Below, in pieces: positions 31,085 to 42,804 of a stretch of 64,000 nucleotides of DNA; position 1 is the first letter of the stretch; each line of letters begins with the position of its first letter. Source of the DNA: Candidatus Aalborgicola bjergmarkensis (lineage in GTDB: Bacteria > Pseudomonadota > Gammaproteobacteria > Burkholderiales > Burkholderiaceae_C); contig JADJFE010000032.1 of assembly GCA_016708725.1 (NCBI GenBank), forward strand, positions 124,001 to 188,000, in the 5' to 3' direction. The notes beneath the pieces are model-generated. The model was not told the DNA's origin. It saw only the letters and a list, made by a program, of their open reading frames with translations, and searched no databases. The translations under genes and the position numbers were made by a program.

Positions 31085-34000
31085 CACCTGGACCTACTCG
31101 ATCCAGGCGGTCTCCGGGCCGTCGGGGGCGGTCACCAACACCAATGGCGCGGTGTTCGATCTGGGCACCGGCGGCTCGTCGTCCTCCTCCGCCGGGGCCA
31201 GCACCGCAGCGCTGCGCGCGGTTCTCCCTTCCGGCCTGACCGCAGGAAACTATACCGTGACGGTGCGGGCCACCGATGTTGGCGGGCTGTTCAAGGATCA
31301 GGCAGTGACCATCACCGTCAGCGACACGCTGGTCGTCACTACCAATTTGGATACCGGCGACGACGCCACCATCGGCGCCAGCTATACCGCCGACCTGACC
31401 GACGGCGACGGCAGCGGCGGACTCAGCCTGCGCGAGGCACTGCACTACGTCAATGCCAACGGCACCATCGGCTTCGCGTCTGGCATCGGCAACATCACGC
31501 TGGGCAGTACGGCGACGGTCAAGGCTGGCGTTACCTTCGACACCGACACCGTTGGCACACTCACTATTTCCGGCAGCACCCTGCAACTGCTTGGCGGCCT
31601 GACCGTCAGCAACGCCACCGGCGACACGCTGACCATCAACTCGACGCTGGCCGATGACGGCACTGTCGTCTCGTCCCTGGCCAAGACCGGCAGCGGCACT
31701 GGCAAACTGGTGCTGGGCGGCACCAACAACACCGCCACCGGCGGCGGCACGGGCACCGGCCTCAATAGCATCAGCGTCAACGTCGGCACGCTGCAGATCG
31801 GTGCCGACGGCAATCTGGGCACCGGCGCAGTGACGCTCGACGCGGGGGTTACGCTCGTGCTGCAGAACGCAGGGTCCATCGACAACCCCATCACGTTGTC
31901 GGGCGGGGATGTGACGGTCAATGTCAGCACCGGCGCGGCCACGCTTTCGGGGAACATTACCGGCGCCGGGGCTTTGGCCAAGACTGGCGGGCAACTCCTG
32001 ACCCTCGGCGGAAGCAACGACTATTCGGGCGGGACGAAGATTTCCGGTGCAAACGGCCTCAGCGTAACCAATGGGACCAACCTTGGAAGCGGCGCGGTGA
32101 CATTGAACACCTCCGGCACCGTGTTGACGATCACCGGCACGGGCGTGACGATCACCAACGACATCGCGGTGTCGTCCGACGCGACCCTCAGTAACGCGAA
32201 CGCGGTCGAGCTGTCGGGGGTGATTTCCGGCAGCAGTGCGCTGACCAAGGACGGGGCCGGCACGCTCACCCTGTCGAACACCAACACCCATACCGGCGGG
32301 CTGGCGATCAGTGCCGGGACGGTGGCACTGTCGGGCGGCTCGGCGCTGGCCGACACCGAGGCGGTGTCAGGGGCGGGGAACCTGGCCGTGAACGCCTCGG
32401 AAACCATCGGCGCCTTGTCGATGTCGGGCAACATCACCCTCAATAACAACGCGACGCTGACCGTCAACCAGTCAACGAGCACGAGTTTCACCGGCGTCAT
32501 CGCCAACGGCACCAGCAGCACTGGCGGCCTGACCAAGACCGGCTCTGGCACCCTGACCTTGACCGGCAACAACACCTACACCGGCGCCACCACGGTCTCG
32601 GCCGGCGGGCTGACGCTGAACCGTTCGGGCGGGACACTGGCCGACACCACCGCAGTGACGCTGGCCTCCGGCGCCACCTTGACCCTGTCTCAGGATGACA
32701 CGGTTGGCTCGATCTCCGGTGTTGGCGGCGCCACTATCGCGCTGGGCACCAGCACTCTGAACGCCGGTGGCGACAACTCCTCGACCGAGTTTGCCGGCAC
32801 GGTCACCGGCACCGGCGCGCTGGTCAAACCCGGCTTGGGCACGCTCACCCTATCGGGCACCAACAGCAGCAACGCCTTCGCCACCACCGTCAGCGGCGGC
32901 ACTCTCAGCATTGCCGCAGACGCCAATCTGGGCAGCGGCACGGTGAACCTGAACTCCGGCTCCATCTTGCAGGTGACCGGGGCCACCACCATCGACAATG
33001 CTGTCAGCCTGACCGGCAGTGCCACCGTCAACAACAGCGCCGCCGTCACCCTGTCGGGGATGATGTCCGGCAGCGGTGCCCTGACCAAGACCGGCTCGGG
33101 CACGCTGACTCTCTCCAACGCCACCAACACCTATTCGGGCGGCACCACCATCAGCGCCGGCACCTTGCTGCTCAGCTCCAGCGCGCTCTCCGGCGCCGGG
33201 GCGGTGTCGGTCGCGTCGGGTGCCACCCTGGGCGGCACCGGCTCCATCGACGGCGCGGTGACGGTGGACGGCACCCTGTCGCCCGGCGTGGCCGGGACCA
33301 ACAACGGGGTCGGAAAGCTGACCCTCAATAACAATCTCGCCCTGTCGTCGGACTCCACCCTGGTGGCCGACATCAAGGGTGCCACCACTGCCGGTACCGA
33401 CTACGACCAGCTGGCAGTCACGGGAAGCGTTACGTTCAACAGCGGGCCGCTCACAGTAAACCTGGTCAACGCCTATACCCCGGCGCTCAATGACACCTTC
33501 AAACTGGTTGACAATGACGCTTCGGATGACATTACCGGCACATTCAAAGATGTGGCCGAGGCAAGCAGGATCGGGGCGTTACAGGCAAGTTATAAAACCA
33601 CCGTCAACGGCAGTGGCAACGACTTTACCCTGACCATGAACAACACCCCGCCGACCGCGACCAACGGTACGGTGAGCACCAACGAAGACACTGCCTACAC
33701 ATTCGTTGCTGCCGACTTTCACTTCAGCGACACCGATACCGATGCCTCGATCAACACCTTCACGAAAGCCAAAATCACCGCCTTGCCCGCTGCGGGCACC
33801 TTGAAACTGAACAGCACGACAGTCACACTGGATCAGGAAATTGCCGCCAGCGACATCACTGCTGGCAAACTCAGCTTTACCGGCACCCAGGATGCTTCCG
33901 GCACGCCCTACACCACCTTCCAGTTCAAAGTACACGATGGCGCCGAATACAGCACAAGCGCCTACACCGAAACCATCAACGTCAACGCCGTCAACGACAC

Positions 34001-37000
34001 GGCCAGCATCGGCGGAACAAGCACCGGCGAAGTCACCGAAGACACCAAACTCAGTACCAGCGCGACCCTTGTTGTCACCGACGTCGACAACAGCGGCTTT
34101 CAGGTGCAATCCAACGTAAGCGGCACCTACGGCAGCTTCAGCCTGGGAAACAACGGAACCTGGAGCTACACCCTGGACAACAGCGCAAGCGCCGTACAGG
34201 CCATGGCGGCAGGCAGCAGCAAAACGGACACCTTCACCGCCGTCTCCGCCGATGGCACCGCAAGCCAGGGCGTCACCATCACGGTCAAAGGTTCCAACGA
34301 CACCCCGACCCTTACCTCTGGCAACACCGCCAGCGTCGCCGAAAACAGCCCCGTCAGCACCGTGCTCTACACCGCCAGTGCCACCGACATCGACAGTGGC
34401 GATACCCTGAGCTACAGTCTCAGCGGAAGTGATGCCACTCTTTTATCCATCGACGGCGCCAGTGGAACCGTGACACTCAAGACATCTGCCAACTTTGAGA
34501 CCCAGCCCAGCTACAGCTTCACCGTCGTAGTCAGCGACGCGGCCAACAGCACGAACGAAAAAGCCGTCACGCTGGACATCACCAACAAAGACGAAGTAGC
34601 CCCCACGATCACATCGGGAGCTATTGCCACAGCGCTAGACGAGAACAGCGGCGCAAACCAAACCATCTACACCGCAACCTCCACCGACACTGCCGACATT
34701 GCCACAGGTGCCACCGTCTACAGCCTCAAGGCCGGAAGCGACGCAGGCTTGAGCATCGACGCCAGCACCGGAGCCGTCACGCTCACCGCCAACCCCGACT
34801 TTGAGGCAAAACCCAGCTACAGCTTTACAGTTATTGCCACCGACGCTGCAAAAAACACAGCAGAACAAGCCGTCACACTGACCATCAACAACAAGGACGA
34901 AGTAGCCCCCACGATCACATCGGGAGCTATTGCCACAGCGCTAGACGAGAACAGCGGCGCAGGCCAAGCCATCTACACCGCAACCTCCACCGACACCGCT
35001 GATATTGCCACAGGTTCTACCGTCTACAGCCTCAAGGCCGGAAGCGACGCGGGGCTGAGCATCGACGCCAGCACCGGGGCCGTCACCCTCTCTACCAACC
35101 CCGACTTTGAGGCAAAACCCAGCTACAGCTTTACAGTGGTTGCGACCGACGCTGCAAAAAACCTAGCAGAACAAGCCGTCACACTGACCATCAACAACAA
35201 GGACGAAGTAGCACCCACGATCACATCGGGAGCTATTGCCACAGCGCTAGACGAGAACAGCGGCGCTGCTCAAACCATCTACACCGCAACCTCCACCGAC
35301 ACCGCCGACATCGCCACAGGCGCCACCACCTACAGCCTCAGAGCTGACAGTGACGCAGGACTAACCATCGACGCCAGCACCGGAGCCGTCACGCTCACCG
35401 CCAACCCCGACTTTGAGACAAAACCCAGCTACAGCTTTACAGTTATTGCCACCGACGCTGCAAAAAACGCAGCAGAACAAGCCGTCACGCTGACCATCAA
35501 CAACAAGGACGAAGTAGTCCCCACGATCACCAGCGGCGCAACGGCCACAGCGATAGACGAAAACAGCGGCGCAGGTCAAACCATCTACACCGCCACATCC
35601 ACCGACACCGCCGACACTGCCGACATTGCCACGGGAGCCACCACCTACAGCCTCAAGGCCGGAAGCGACGCGGGGCTGAGCATCGACGCCAGCACCGGAG
35701 CCGTCACCCTCTCTACCAACCCCGACTTTGAGACAAAACCCAGCTACAGCTTTACAGTCATGGCGAGTGACGCTGCAAAAAACGCAGCAGAACAAGCCGT
35801 CACACTGGCCATCAACAACAAGGACGAAGTAGCCCCAACGATCACCAGCGCCGCAACGGCCACGGCGATAGACGAAAACAGCGGCGCAAACCAAACCATC
35901 TACACCGCCACCTCCACCGACACCGCCGACATCGCCACGGGCTCCACCACCTACAGCCTCAAAGCCGGCAGCGACGCAGGACTAACCATCGACGCCAGCA
36001 CCGGCGCAGTCACCCTCACCGCCAACCCCGACTTTGAAGCCAAACCCAGCTACAGCTTTACAGTCATAGCGAGTGACGCTGCAAATAACGCAGCAGAACA
36101 AGCCGTCACCCTGGCGATCAACAAAGTCAATGTCAATGCAGCCCCAAAGATTACCAGCGACGGCGCAGGGGACTCTGCGGCTATCGAACTGGCAGAACTG
36201 CGCACAGCGGTCACCACCGTCACCGCCACCGATGCGGACAACGACCCCTTGAGTTACAGCATCACCGGCGGCGCTGACCAAAGCAAATTCAGCATCGACA
36301 ACGCCAGCGGAGCCTTGAAATTCACCACTGCACCCAATGTGCGCACACCCAGTGACAGCGATGGCAACAACAGTTACCAAGTCGAAGTCGCTGCCCGCGA
36401 TGGCAAAGGTGGCAGCGACACGCAGGCCATCACCGTGACCGTACTGTCCGACATTGACCGTGACAGCATACCGGACAAAACCGACAGCGACATAGACAAC
36501 GACGGCCAACTCAACTCGCTCGAAGACCCGGTACCCAACGCAAACGGCACTGGCAAGGGTGACGGCAATGGCGACGGCATACAGGACCGTGAACAGCTCA
36601 ACGTAGCCTCGATGCCCACGGTAGGCACTGTCGATGTATCCAAACGCTTTGCCACCATTGAAGTCGCCAACGGACTGATCCTGAGCAACATCGCCAACAC
36701 AAGCGCACCCGCAGGCCTGCCGCGCAACGCCAAAATGCCACTGGGCCAATTTGACTTTGACATTAACAACGTCACACCGGGTGCAAGCGTTGCAATCAGC
36801 ATGTACGTCGATAAAACGCTGGGCATGAACGGCTACTACAAGCAGAGCAGCATCACCAACACCTGGAGCAACATTGCAAGCGTTAGCACAGTCGGCAACA
36901 AAAGCAAGATCACCTTCAGTCTGACCGATGGTGGTCCCTACGACGCCGACGGCGTGGCCAACGGCATCATCAAGGACCCTGGCGGCCCAGCGGTGATGGG

Positions 37001-40000
37001 CACGCGCATCACCAGCAACGGCGGCGAACCCACAGCCAGCGTCAGCATCAGCGAAAACAACACTGCCGTCACCACGGTACAAGCCGAACTCGCCTTGACC
37101 TACAGCCTCACCGGCGGAGCCGACCAGGCCCGATTCACCATCGACCCCACAACTGGTGCATTGCGCTTTACCAGTGCCCCCAACTTCGAAAACCCACAGG
37201 ACCAGGGCGACACCACCGCCAACAACACCTACGTGGTGCAAGTCACGGCCAGTGACACCCAAGGCGGCGGCGACGTGCAAACGCTCACCGTCCATGTCAC
37301 CGACATCAACGAAGCCCCCACCATCACCTCGGACACCAGCGCCGCAGTCGCCAACAACAGCCCGGCGGGAACCCTGGTCTACAGCGCCACAGCCAGCGAC
37401 CCGGATGCCGGTGACGTGCTGACCTACAGCCTCTCGGGCGCGGATGCGGATCTGCTGACCGTAGCCGCAACCGGAGCCGTCACGCTCAAGAGCACTGCCG
37501 ATATCAACGCCAAGGCCAGCTACAGCTTCAACGTGATAGCCACCGATAAAGGCGCACTCCTTGACAGCAAGGCCATCACCGTTCAGGTCAACAATGTGCA
37601 GGAACAAGACACCTCCACCATCGCACCCAGCATCCAGCTCAGCCCCGGCGGCGACACCGGAATATCTGACGCCGACAACCTGATCAACAAGGCGGCAATT
37701 GCCCTCACTGGCGAAGCCGAAGCCTTTGCCACCATCACCGTCAGCGATGCGCGCGGCAACACCATCGGCAGCACCCAGGCCAGCCAAAGCGGCGTCTGGA
37801 CCCTCTCCGGCGTAAACCTTGCCACCCTGAGCAACAATGCAGGAACAACCGGCGGTGATGGCTTGTACACCCTCTCGGCCAAGGCAGTCGATCTGGCACT
37901 CAACCAAAGCACCGCCAGCACACTCACCGTAGAACTCGACACCAGCGCGCCACCGGCGCCCCTGACGCTCCAACTCGATACCGCATCCGACAGCACCCCG
38001 GTGGGTGATGGCAAAACCAATATCCTTGCGCCCGACTTCACGGCAACACTACCCCAAGGAGCGACAAACACGGATCGCCTGAGCTTCACAGCCGACGTAG
38101 ATGGCAACGGCAGCTTTGAGACCAAGCTCAGCACCACAACCCTGACAGCCGCACAAATAGCCGCAGGCACCGTCACACTCAGCATCGACGCACACACCTT
38201 TCCCGACAACCGCGCCATCACCTTCCTGGCATCGCTCACAGACAAAGCTGGCAACACCTCCACGGGTGCCAGCACCACGGTTGCCTTCGTCACCGACTTT
38301 GACGGCATCACCCCAGCCACAGAAAACGCCGGAGCCGCCGGGGGCGACTTCAACGGCGATGGACTGTCCGATTCGCAGCAAAGCGACGTCGCCACCGCAC
38401 CGCTGACCAACGCCCAGGACTTCAGCAACGCAAACAGTGGCAATGGCGGCAACGCGAGCTACGGCTCCTTGATTGCCGGAGACACCAACGGCGACGGAAC
38501 TCCCGACAACCAGGGCAGCATCCAGCTCAGCGACGTGGGCGTAAGCCCCGCCGCAACAACCGCAGGCGGCTCGATGCTGCAAGACCTCTCAGCCCAGGGT
38601 TTAGGTGCCTCCAGCGACGTCATCAACTTTACCGCCACGGCTGACGCCAACCACGACCAAAGCCCGGATACTGGAGGTTTTACCGACGCCGACCCCAACC
38701 GCGCAGGCGCGCAGGTGCGCATCACCATCGAACTCGGTGGCAATGGCGTTTCTGCCACCAAGGTCATGAAAGTCCGGCCCGATGGATCGAGCTTTGACTT
38801 TACCGCCACCAGCGGCAACGTTGATGGCGGACAACTCATTGACACCAACGGCGATGGCAAGGCGGATCGCATCATCCTGACCATTACCGACAACGGCATT
38901 GGCGACTTTGATGCGCGTGATGGTGTCATCGCCGACCCGCTGTTTTTGGCCAAACCCAACACAGCGCCGGTATTCACCAGCCACGCCGGAGCGGCATCAG
39001 CCAACCTCAGCATTGCGGAAAACACCACAACCGTCGATACCCTGGCCGCCAGCGATGCGGACAACGATGTTCTGAGTTTTAGCATCAGCGGCGGGCTGGA
39101 CGCCAGCAAGTTCACGCTCAACAGCACAACTGGCGTGCTCAGCTTTGCCACTGCGCCTGACTTTGAGAAGCCAGGCGACAGTGATCAGGACAATGTGTAC
39201 CACGTCACCATTCAAGCCAGCGATGGTTTGGGCGGTCTTGCCACCCAGGCACTGGCAGTCAATGTCACCAATGTTGCCGATACCGGTGTGATTGCCTACA
39301 GCACGACGACCTTTGTAGAAGCAGCAGCCAACGACGGCTCCATCGCAACAACCAGCACGATAACACTGAGCAACGACAGCTTTACCGGGGCCATTGGCGC
39401 AGCGCTGGGTACGGTAAGCAACGTCCCCGCCGGACTGAGTACAGCACTCATCAAAACCAGCGCGACCACCGCCACCTTGAGCTTCACCGGCAAGGCTGCC
39501 GCACATGCCAACGCCAACGATATCAACAACTTGAGCGTGAGCTTTGGTAATGCCGATTTCTCCAGCGGCTTGGCCAGCAGCGTGACCAACGCCACCATGT
39601 CCGGGCTAAAAATTGACTTTGCCGATCCGGTCGTTGTACCCGAGCAACCCATCAAGTCCCTGAGCTACAGCACCACGACCTTTGTCGAAGCAGCGGCTAA
39701 CGACGGCTCCATCGCCACCACCAGCACGATAACACTGAGCAACGACAGCTTCACCGGAGCCATCGGCGCAGCGCTGGGCACGGTGAGCAATGTTCCCGCC
39801 GGACTGAGTGCAACGCTCATCAAAACCAGCGCGACCACGGCCACCTTGAGCTTCACCGGCAAAGCTGCAGCACATGCCAACGCCAACGATGCCAACAACT
39901 TAAGCGTAAGTTTCAGCAATGCCGATTTCTCCAGCGGCTTGGCCAGCAGCGTGACCAACGCCACCCTGTCCGGGCTGGTCATTGACTTTGCCGATAGCGT

Positions 40001-40070
40001 CTTGCCAGCACCCAAAGTGGTGGATGGCGTGGCCGTTGGCGTGCAATCGGGTACCGACACGCTGACCAAT
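31085..40070 (+). CDS. Giant adhesin 2, continuation after IS (strand repeats, VCBS, cadherin array, RTX start)
   Basis: The frame resumes at TWTYSIQAVSG and stays open for nine kilobases. Order: CSLREA-like motif (GLSLREALHYVNANG, ~31425), an array of autotransporter-type strand repeats (31600-33330), VCBS-like units (~33650-34300), a cadherin-like array (34320-36130), thrombospondin-3/EF-hand-like acidic repeats (DRDSIPDKTDSDIDNDGQ, ~36460), a choice-of-anchor-U-like segment (GQFDFDINNVTPGASVAIS), another cadherin-like domain, then the module duplicated from adhesin 1 starting at 37612. At ~40068 the match to the other cassettes breaks: CTGACCAATTATTCCCGC replaces a longer CTGACCAACCTGGAACAACA..., a deletion that shifts the frame; the open frame then ends at 40214 in non-homologous residues. 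Confidence 0.85.
31600..33330 (+). repeat. Array of autotransporter-associated strand repeats in adhesin 2
   Basis: Units of the form LTKTGSGTLTLTGNNTYTG followed by ATTVSAGGLTLN recur at least five times (ALAKTGGQLLTLGGSNDYSG, LTKDGAGTLTLSNTNTHTGG, LVKPGLGTLTLSGTNSSN, LTKTGSGTLTLSNATNTYSG). They match the PATR-type repeat that forms right-handed beta-helix passenger domains. Base composition is more GC-rich than the cadherin array that follows. Confidence 0.75.
34589..36126 (+). repeat. Five tandem cadherin-like repeats (about 306 bp)
   Basis: Units start DEVAPTITSGAIATALDENS and contain YTATSTDTADIATG, SIDASTGAVTL, DFEAKPSYSFTVIATDAAKN. Copies begin near 34589, 34897, 35203, 35509 and 35824. 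The fourth carries a 9-bp in-frame insertion (TDTADTADIATG). Near-identical DNA implies recent tandem expansion. Confidence 0.8.
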
Positions 40071-41734
40071 TATTCCCGCAATCAGTGCCAGCCGCGTGGA
40101 AGACACCAGCACCTCCCAACGCCACCCTGGCCGACATCGGGCTGGATCTCAGCATCAACACCCCGGCGATCCAGGCGCAACTGGCCGCAGCCCTGCCCAT
40201 TGGCGTGGCGATGACCGCCAGCGGGCCGACTACGCTGCTCACAGGTGCCCAGGCCAGCACCGATTTGCTGGGGCGCATCAATCAAAAGGCGGCACGGGCG
40301 CTGCCAGCGAACGTGGTGGCTGCAGCGCAGGACTTCCTCGCCAGCCTTGGCAACTCCAGCGTGCTGGATAAGACCATCACGCTCACGGCCAGCGCCACGC
40401 CCGATACCATCCTGCTCACCGGAAACACAGCAAAAGCTGAAGCCATCGTGCTTGATGCCAGTGGCCTGCCCGCCAACAGCACCGTGCAACTGGACAACGT
40501 GGACTTTAGCGCTGTCGTTGGTGCACTGCGTGTTACCGGTGGGGCAGGGCACAACCGTATCGTGGGCGATGCCAGCGCGCAGTGGTTCGCCATGGGCGCG
40601 GGCAACGATACCCTCTCAGGCGGTGCGGGCAACGATGTGCTCTCAGGGGCGCGTTCGGATGTGGGCCAGTGGACGTTTTATCTGGACGCCAACGGCGCTA
40701 TCCAGGCCGCCCAGTACCAGGGCGGAAACTGGAGAGTGCCGCCTGCGCTGGACAGCAAGGCCAGCGGATGCGAACTTCCTGACTGCCATCCATTGCCTCG
40801 GTCAAACAAGCGTTGCCTTGCTGTATGCAGCCTTTGGACGCGAGGCCGATCTGGGGGCTTGAACTTTTATCTCACCCAGCAAAGCGCGCCCGAGCAAATC
40901 GCCAAGGCACTCTTGCATGCGCCCGAGTGGAGCACGGTACACGGCAGCGCGGGCAGTGCCATGGGCAACGAAGTGTTCATCAACGGCATGTACCAGACCG
41001 CACTGGGCCGGGTGGCAGATACCGTAGGCAAGCAGTTCTGGCTCGATGCCCTGGGCAAGGGCCTGGGCCGCGAGCAGGTGGTGCTGGCCTTTGCCAATTC
41101 CAGCGAGATGCAGATGCACTGGACGACGCAAGGCCAGCGCGCTGGCCAGTGCGACCCAGAGCATGGAAAAAGGCTGGATTGCCAGCAGCGGCGATGACCG
41201 GATTGACGGTGGCAGCGGCAGCGATCTGCTGGTCGGGGGCGATGGCACAGACACGGTGGTGTATTCCGGTGCACTGCCGTCGTACAAGTTCCTGCTCACC
41301 AAAAGATGGGGAGATCAAGCTTGCCGATACGGCCACGGGAGCCAGGGATACGCTGCTGGGCTTTGAGCTGGGTGCGTTCAATGGCCAGCAGTTTGATATC
41401 AGCTTTACCCAGGCGACGCAGGCCAAGCTCAACACCCTGGGGTTGTTGTACCAGACAATTCTGGATCGCCCGGCTGATGTGGGGGGCTTGAACTACTGGC
41501 TCAAGGCGGATTTGAGCATTCAGCAGTACGCCCAGGGCATGCTGGTGGATACAGAGTTTGTGCAGCGCAATCTACCACAACACGCTGTCACGTGATGCCG
41601 ATGCAGCCGGGCTGAAGTTCTGGAGCGACTATCTCGGCACAGGCCACTCCCGTGCCGAGATGCTGGAGCAGTGGATTCAGACCGCCGAGGTCGTGGGCGT
41701 GCAGTATGGCGCTGAGGGGCTTTGGCTGGTGTAG
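37612..41734 (+). repeat. 4.1-kb duplicated 3' module, copy in adhesin 2
   Basis: Counterpart of 17095-21273. Identity is high up to 40065; after that this copy has deletions and indels that the other copies lack, so decay is confined to its last 1.7 kb. Confidence 0.85.
40065..41734 (+). pseudogene. Decayed C-terminal RTX/DUF4214 cassette of adhesin 2
   Basis: Aligning by eye with the copies at 1900-3954 and 18846-21273 shows: a deletion of about 20 bp at ~40070; a scrambled stretch at 40710-40860 (AGTGCCGCCTGCGCTGG...) that changes frame more than once; loss of two bases at ~41130 (ACGACGCAAGG versus ACGACGCACAAGG); a changed stretch at ~41300 (AAAAGATGGGGAGATC); and a 41-bp deletion at ~41569 removing part of the last DUF4214 unit. 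The terminal codons EGLWLV and TAG at 41732-41734 remain. With these lesions adhesin 2 would lack its RTX/secretion C-terminus, independently of the IS insertion. Confidence 0.8.
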
Positions 41735-41749
41735 GAGCATTGCTACTAT

Positions 41750-41812
41750 GTTGATAGCTGTACCCGCACGTTCTGCGGGGGCTATCGGCCAGAATGGCAT
41801 ATAAAACATGCC
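41750..41812 (+). repeat. Family A intergenic repeat after adhesin 2
   Basis: TTGATAGCTGTACCCGCACG, TTCTGCGGGGGCTATCGGCC and AGAATGGCATATAAAAC. It is almost the same as the unit following the orphan cassette at 3970, so the duplicated block includes this downstream repeat. Confidence 0.65.
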
Positions 41813-41869
41813 ATACACCAGCCGCCAACCACCGGACGGGGGAGAGGTGGTGGTGTGATCGGCCAAAAT

Positions 41870-41942
41870 AATGAGGAAATAACGAAAAAATCTGGTTGCA
41901 GCCCTTATGGAATGTGCGGGAACAGCTATCAATTGGCGAGAA
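41870..41942. repeat. Partial hairpin (MITE-like) repeat end
   Basis: TTGCAGCCCTTATGGAATGT followed by GCGGGAACAGCTATCAATTG is one end of the hairpin family seen complete at 50035-50210. Only this arm is present. The ~60 bp before it (CGCCAACCACCGGACGGGGG) shows no gene. Confidence 0.5.
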
Positions 41943-41956
41943 TAAGCGAGAATGAA

Positions 41957-42232
41957 TTATCGGGATGCCGTTGGAGCGACCGGATTCAATCCGGGCTGGT
42001 GTAGAAGTATTGCTGCTGGGTTCTCAGGGCACACGTTTCCTTCGGTTTTGCGTGCCCTATCGGCATCCAGCGTTACCACCATGCGATCTTCCTGGCGTGC
42101 GTGGGCAATGATTGCAACATCTTCGGCCCTGGACATACCACATTCACTCACATGCTGCGCGTCCCAGCCACGTTCACGCAAAAGATTTGCCGCAGTGCGC
42201 GGCAAACCCTGATCCAGCAGCAGTTTAATCAT
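41957..42232 (-). CDS. DUF5615 (PIN-like) toxin, C-terminally truncated
   Basis: Starts MIKLLLDQGLPRTAANLLRE and continues GWDAQHVSECGMSRAEDVAI and VVTLDAD, the N-terminal half of the DUF5615 PIN-like family with its acidic residues (D of LLLDQGLP, E/D of SRAEDVA, D of TLDAD). After residue ~58 the similarity stops; the remaining ~33 residues are encoded by unrelated sequence that includes a copy of the adhesin 3'-flank (CTGGTGTAGAAGTATTGCTG) and an inverted repeat AGGGCAC/GTGCCCT at 42026-42058. Its ATG overlaps the TGA of the DUF433 gene (ATGA at 42229-42232), a classic coupled pair. The truncation probably inactivates it. Confidence 0.7.
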   Translation of the reverse strand: MIKLLLDQGLPRTAANLLRERGWDAQHVSECGMSRAEDVAIIAHARQEDRMVVTLDADRARKTEGNVCPENPAAILLHQPGLNPVAPTASR

Positions 42233-42459
42233 GCTGCTTCAAGGTGAATCATTCGGTCATCCAGGTTGCAAGCGGCAAAGTCCAGTGCTTGCCGAATGTC
42301 CTCGGCTTCCAGTTCGGGGTATTCCTGCTGCAATTCATCTCTGTTGGGATACAGCGCTACCGCTTCCAGCACGCGCTTGACGGTCAAGCGCATACCGCGT
42401 ATGCAGGGTTGTCCGTGAAGAACCGTAGGGTTGGTGGTGATGCGATCAAAGCGACTCAT
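42229..42459 (-). CDS. DUF433 family antitoxin
   Basis: 76 residues from MSRFDRITTNPTVLHGQPCI, with GMRLTVKRVLEAVALYP and EYPELEAEDIRQALDFAA: a complete DUF433 winged-helix-like antitoxin. It is upstream of and overlaps the DUF5615 gene by four bases. The reading frame extends further 5' but without conserved residues; ATG at 42457-42459 follows AGGAGAGG, a good ribosome site, which fixes the start. Probably an autoregulating antitoxin. Confidence 0.8.
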   Translation of the reverse strand: MSRFDRITTNPTVLHGQPCIRGMRLTVKRVLEAVALYPNRDELQQEYPELEAEDIRQALDFAACNLDDRMIHLEAA

Positions 42460-42481
42460 GTACAGACCTCTCCTGTTTTGT

Positions 42482-42530
42482 TCGGGCCAGCGGTGTTGAA
42501 GAATTTTTCCATGTTTCGATGGTAGCGCAA
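42482..42530 (-). pseudogene. Fragment of the 5' end of the AAA ATPase gene (duplicate of ~5775-5820)
   Basis: GGTGTTGAAGAATTTTTCCAT and ATGGTAGCGC flank the same start codon as at 5801; on the minus strand it reads MEKFFNTAGPN and then leaves homology. It sits immediately upstream of the DUF433 start. It marks a recombination junction or the relic of a lost ATPase gene. Confidence 0.65.
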
Positions 42531-42653
42531 ATCCCTCACACCATTCTGGTATACAAATTGCCGTAATCGCCGGGACAAAACTGCCGGAATTCAGCCATCC
42601 GCCCGGTTTGGTACGATCCGGCAAAGCCTGTCATGGTCTTATCTTTTGCTAAC

Positions 42654-42745
42654 AAGTTAATAGCTGCCCCCGCACATTCCACGGGGGCTATTGGCCGAAA
42701 TGGCACATAAAAACACCCGAAAACGGCCCGTTTTGATGCCGCATG
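42654..42745. repeat. Mosaic repeat: family A unit joined to inner part of the hairpin family
   Basis: TAATAGCTGCCCCCGCACAT through GGCCGAAATGGCACATAAAA is a family A unit; it runs directly into ACACCCGAAAACGGCCCGTT and GATGCCGCATGG, the inner arm of the hairpin family (compare 21345-21385). This shows the two families recombine or share an ancestor. The preceding 42535-42650 interval contains CCATCCGCCCGGTTTGGTAC, which resembles 1868-1900 before the orphan cassette. Confidence 0.55.
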
Positions 42746-42804
42746 GCCGCACATCGCTGGTACGTAGAAATTGCGCAGTCCTGAATTGGGACTAGAATAA
42801 CCAG

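Noticed and set aside
35982..37973. Long antisense open frame (663 codons, minus) opposite adhesin 2, and similar ones at 2827-3798, 19085-19993 and 13049-13837
   Set aside because: They mirror the third-position bias of the GC-rich, low-complexity adhesin codons, have no recognisable domain, and recur wherever the adhesin repeats recur.
42026..42058. AGGGCAC/GTGCCCT inverted repeat as an integrase attachment site
   Set aside because: No integrase gene, no second copy and no tRNA nearby; more likely incidental or a weak terminator at the recombination junction.
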